Shown piece after piece: positions 12,802 to 14,671 of a stretch of DNA of 14,671 nt. Source of the DNA: Actinomycetes bacterium (GTDB lineage: Bacteria > Actinomycetota > Actinomycetes > Actinomycetales > Microbacteriaceae); the NCBI GenBank assembly GCA_023432305.1, contig JAEYUT010000053.1, positions 1-14,671 of the forward strand, given 5' to 3'. Within the stretch, counting starts at the first letter, position 1. Each line of letters begins with the position of its first letter. The position numbers and the translations under genes are program-made. Below the pieces are notes generated by a model. The model did not search any database, was not told where the DNA came from, and saw nothing but the letters and a program-made list of their open reading frames with translations.

Positions 12802-14631
12802 ATGAACCCGCACACCAGCACCGACACCGGCGCGATGACTCTCGCGACACGGGTGGGCGAGGTGTCGGCGGGTGAGATCGGCGCCCTGCGAGAGCGCTTC
12901 CTGAGCGATCCGCAGGGCACCGACCTCAGTCTCCTCCGTCCGGTGATCGCCCGCTCGTGGCAGCGCAGCCGGGCGCTGAACGTGCGCACGGGCGCGGACG
13001 CGCTCGGACACACCTCCGAGCACCGCGTCGACGAGCAGCTCCTGCTCGCCGCCGCCCCGGTGATCTCCGAGCTGGAGCGCGTGTGCATAGAATCCGGCGG
13101 GACCGTGGTGCTCACCGATGCGCAGGGCACGCTGGCCCTCATGCGCGGCCATGCGAGCGAGCTGCGGCGCGCCGAGAGCCTGTACGCCACCACCGGCACC
13201 CGGATGTCGGAAGACCTGATCGGCACCAACTCCGACGGCACCGCCATCGAGGAGGAGCGTGCCGTGCAGGTGTGGGGTGCCGAGCACTTCAACGAGACCC
13301 TGCAGTCGAGCTACTGCACATCGGTGCCCATCAAGGATCCCATCCGACGTTCGACCCGTGGTGTGCTCGGCCTCATGCTGCCGGAGTCCGTGGGGCGCGA
13401 TGCGTCGCCGCAGTCGATCCTCCTGCTCGTCGAGGGTGCGGCTGCTGAGATCACGCGCCGCCTCGCCGAACGGCTCGCTGCCCGCGAGCAGGCGCTTCTG
13501 GCCGAGTACATGCGGGAGGCGCGCAAGCGCGGCGCGGACGCCGTCATCGCGATGGATGACCGCACCACCATCGCGAGCCGCAACGCCCTGAGCATGCTTG
13601 ATCAGAGCGACTTCGCCGTGCTGTCCGCGTTCGCGCGTCAGGCCGAGCCGGGCCGCGTCGCCCGTCACGAACTGAGCGTGAGCGGCGGATTCGCCGTGCA
13701 GCTGCATGTGCGGCCCATGGAGACGAGCGAGTTCCGTTCGGGCGGGGCTGCGGTCATGCGCGTGCATGTGGCCGAGGGGCGCTCCGCCACCCTCCCGCTC
13801 GCTTCTGCTCCCGCTCCGAGCTTCGCCGGGATGGTCGGCGAGAGCGCAGGACTCCGCCGCGCGCTCGAGGCCGCAACGACCGCCGTGGTGCGGCAGACGC
13901 CCGTCCACATCCTCGGGGAGCAGGGCACGGGCAAGCGCTCGCTCGCCCACGCGATCGCACGACAGCTGTCGGACGATGTCCGGGAGATCGCCTTCCCCAC
14001 CAGGTTCGATCAGGTCGCGCTCCTCGACCAGCTCGACAGCGGACTCGAACAGGGCGCGGCGATCGTGCTGCACCGTGTCGACCGTGCCCCAGCCCAGGTG
14101 CGCGACGAGCTCGCGGCGTTCGTGCGCCTCGTCGACCAGCCCCGCCTCATCCTCACGGCCGGCGCACTCACCGACGACATCGCCCCCCTGCTCTCGGCTC
14201 TCCGCGGGGTCGAGGCGACCCTCCCGCCGCTGCGCTCGCGCCGCGAGGACATCCCCGCACTCGCCAGGCACTTCCTCGACGAGTCGGGTCGCACAGAGGT
14301 CCGCCTCGCCCCGAAGCTGCGCGACGTGCTCGTTCGCGCTGACTGGCCGGGCAACGTCGCTCAGCTGCGTGGCCTCATCGAGTCCACCGTCGCCCAGGTC
14401 GCGGGCACCGAGATGCGCATGGTCGACCTCTCCGATGTCAACGCACGCACCCTCCAGGTGAGCAGGCTCGGGCGTCTCGAGGAGGCGGAGCTGACCCAGA
14501 TCCGGGAGGCGCTCGCCGAAGCGGGAGGCAACCGCGTGCGGGCCGCCGCCCTGCTCGGCATCGGTCGCTCCACGCTCTATCGCAAGCTCGAATCGTATGC
14601 CGCGCGCGGGTTCGAACTGGATCTCGGATGA
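12802..14631 (+). CDS. GAF / degenerate AAA+ / Fis-type HTH transcriptional regulator (AcoR-MimR-like)
   Basis: A 609-aa regulator. ATG 12802 follows GGGGGA (12791-12797 region). In order: an N-terminal signature with SWQRS (52-56), a GAF-like sensor (about 75-210), a PAS-like linker (about 230-315), an AAA+ module (about 335-500) and a C-terminal HTH_8 (NRVRAAALLGIGRSTLYRKL, 577-596). Walker A is intact (GEQGTGK, K378). The Walker B acidic pair is replaced by H424-R425 (VLHRVDRAP instead of FLDEIG), the segment between them is about 20 residues short, and the GAFTGA loop that contacts sigma54 is absent. The LRSRREDIPALARHF arginine region (477-491) remains. Such proteins activate alcohol, ketone and amine catabolic genes in actinobacteria, which lack sigma54. 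I infer that it binds the five operators here. Confidence 0.9.
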   Translation: MNPHTSTDTGAMTLATRVGEVSAGEIGALRERFLSDPQGTDLSLLRPVIARSWQRSRALNVRTGADALGHTSEHRVDEQLLLAAAPVISELERVCIESGGTVVLTDAQGTLALMRGHASELRRAESLYATTGTRMSEDLIGTNSDGTAIEEERAVQVWGAEHFNETLQSSYCTSVPIKDPIRRSTRGVLGLMLPESVGRDASPQSILLLVEGAAAEITRRLAERLAAREQALLAEYMREARKRGADAVIAMDDRTTIASRNALSMLDQSDFAVLSAFARQAEPGRVARHELSVSGGFAVQLHVRPMETSEFRSGGAAVMRVHVAEGRSATLPLASAPAPSFAGMVGESAGLRRALEAATTAVVRQTPVHILGEQGTGKRSLAHAIARQLSDDVREIAFPTRFDQVALLDQLDSGLEQGAAIVLHRVDRAPAQVRDELAAFVRLVDQPRLILTAGALTDDIAPLLSALRGVEATLPPLRSRREDIPALARHFLDESGRTEVRLAPKLRDVLVRADWPGNVAQLRGLIESTVAQVAGTEMRMVDLSDVNARTLQVSRLGRLEEAELTQIREALAEAGGNRVRAAALLGIGRSTLYRKLESYAARGFELDLG

Positions 14632-14645
14632 GGCGCCGACAGGCC

Positions 14646-14662
14646 TGACCCAAGGTGGCACA
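14646..14662 (+). promoter_or_regulatory. TGTCCC-N5-GGGACA-type operator at the right edge
   Basis: TGACCC-AAGGT-GGCACA, ten of twelve half-site bases matching the perfect copies and the correct 5-nt spacer, 14 nt behind the regulator stop. No gene start is visible in the last 40 bases, so it probably controls a gene beginning beyond the window. Confidence 0.6.
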
Positions 14663-14671
14663 GTTCCCGAG

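Noticed and set aside
12802..14631. Sigma54-dependent activation by the Fis-type regulator
   Set aside because: No GAFTGA loop or Walker B acids, no -24/-12 (GG/GC) promoter elements upstream of the cluster genes, and actinobacteria generally lack sigma54.
1..14671. Mobile elements, CRISPR array, phage or defence system
   Set aside because: No transposase, integrase, repeat-spacer array, toxin-antitoxin pair or defence-type domain was found; the tRNA-Gly has no adjacent integrase or visible duplicated 3' end.

Overview
The window is a dense, very GC-rich chromosomal segment with frequent GTG starts, strong AGGAGG-type ribosome sites, TANNNT -10 boxes and at least one likely leaderless gene. 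A surface protein with an LAxTG sorting signal also fits a high-GC Gram-positive. I read it as Actinomycetota, plausibly Microbacteriaceae; the family is an impression, not a demonstration. I see no insertion sequence, phage gene, CRISPR array or integrase, and no gene-free stretch exceeds 300 bases.

Left part (1-5930), ordinary and mixed: a partial tandem universal stress protein (-), a secreted LASTG-anchored Ig-like surface protein (+), RNase HI (-), a hotdog acyl-CoA thioesterase (+), a ribitol-dehydrogenase-like SDR (+), a Dps ferritin (+), a small three-helix membrane protein (+), tRNA-Gly(CCC) (-) and a CPBP-like membrane protein (+). Well-formed hairpin terminators separate several units (1904-1953, 4489-4522, 5943-5985). 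A perfect palindrome lies between the -35 and -10 of the CPBP-like gene.

Right part (5994-14671), the interesting region: a catabolic-looking cluster. On the minus strand lie an SDR (7980-8729) and an NTF2-like/flavin monooxygenase fusion (5994-7763). Divergently, on the plus strand, lie a class III (GSA-aminomutase-like) aminotransferase (8989-10263), a FAH-fold hydrolase overlapping it by ATGA (10260-11141), a P5C-dehydrogenase-type aldehyde dehydrogenase (11252-12778) and, 23 nt behind that, a GAF/degenerate-AAA/Fis-HTH regulator (12802-14631).

The main finding is a shared operator, TGTCCC-N5-GGGACA. Two perfect copies (8938-8954 and 11156-11172) and one close copy (8801-8817) each sit 21-22 nt upstream of a -10-like hexamer, centred near -42, where a normal -35 box is missing. 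A weaker copy precedes the monooxygenase (7869-7885), and a good copy lies at the right edge behind the regulator (14646-14662). The architecture matches sites of Fis-type HTH activators such as NtrC (TGCACC-N5-GGTGCA), and the cluster encodes such a protein. That protein keeps Walker A but has lost the Walker B acidic pair and the sigma54-contacting GAFTGA loop. I infer that it activates the whole cluster with an ordinary sigma factor. The substrate is not identifiable from sequence; oxidation of an alcohol, ketone or amine through an aldehyde is the most economical reading.
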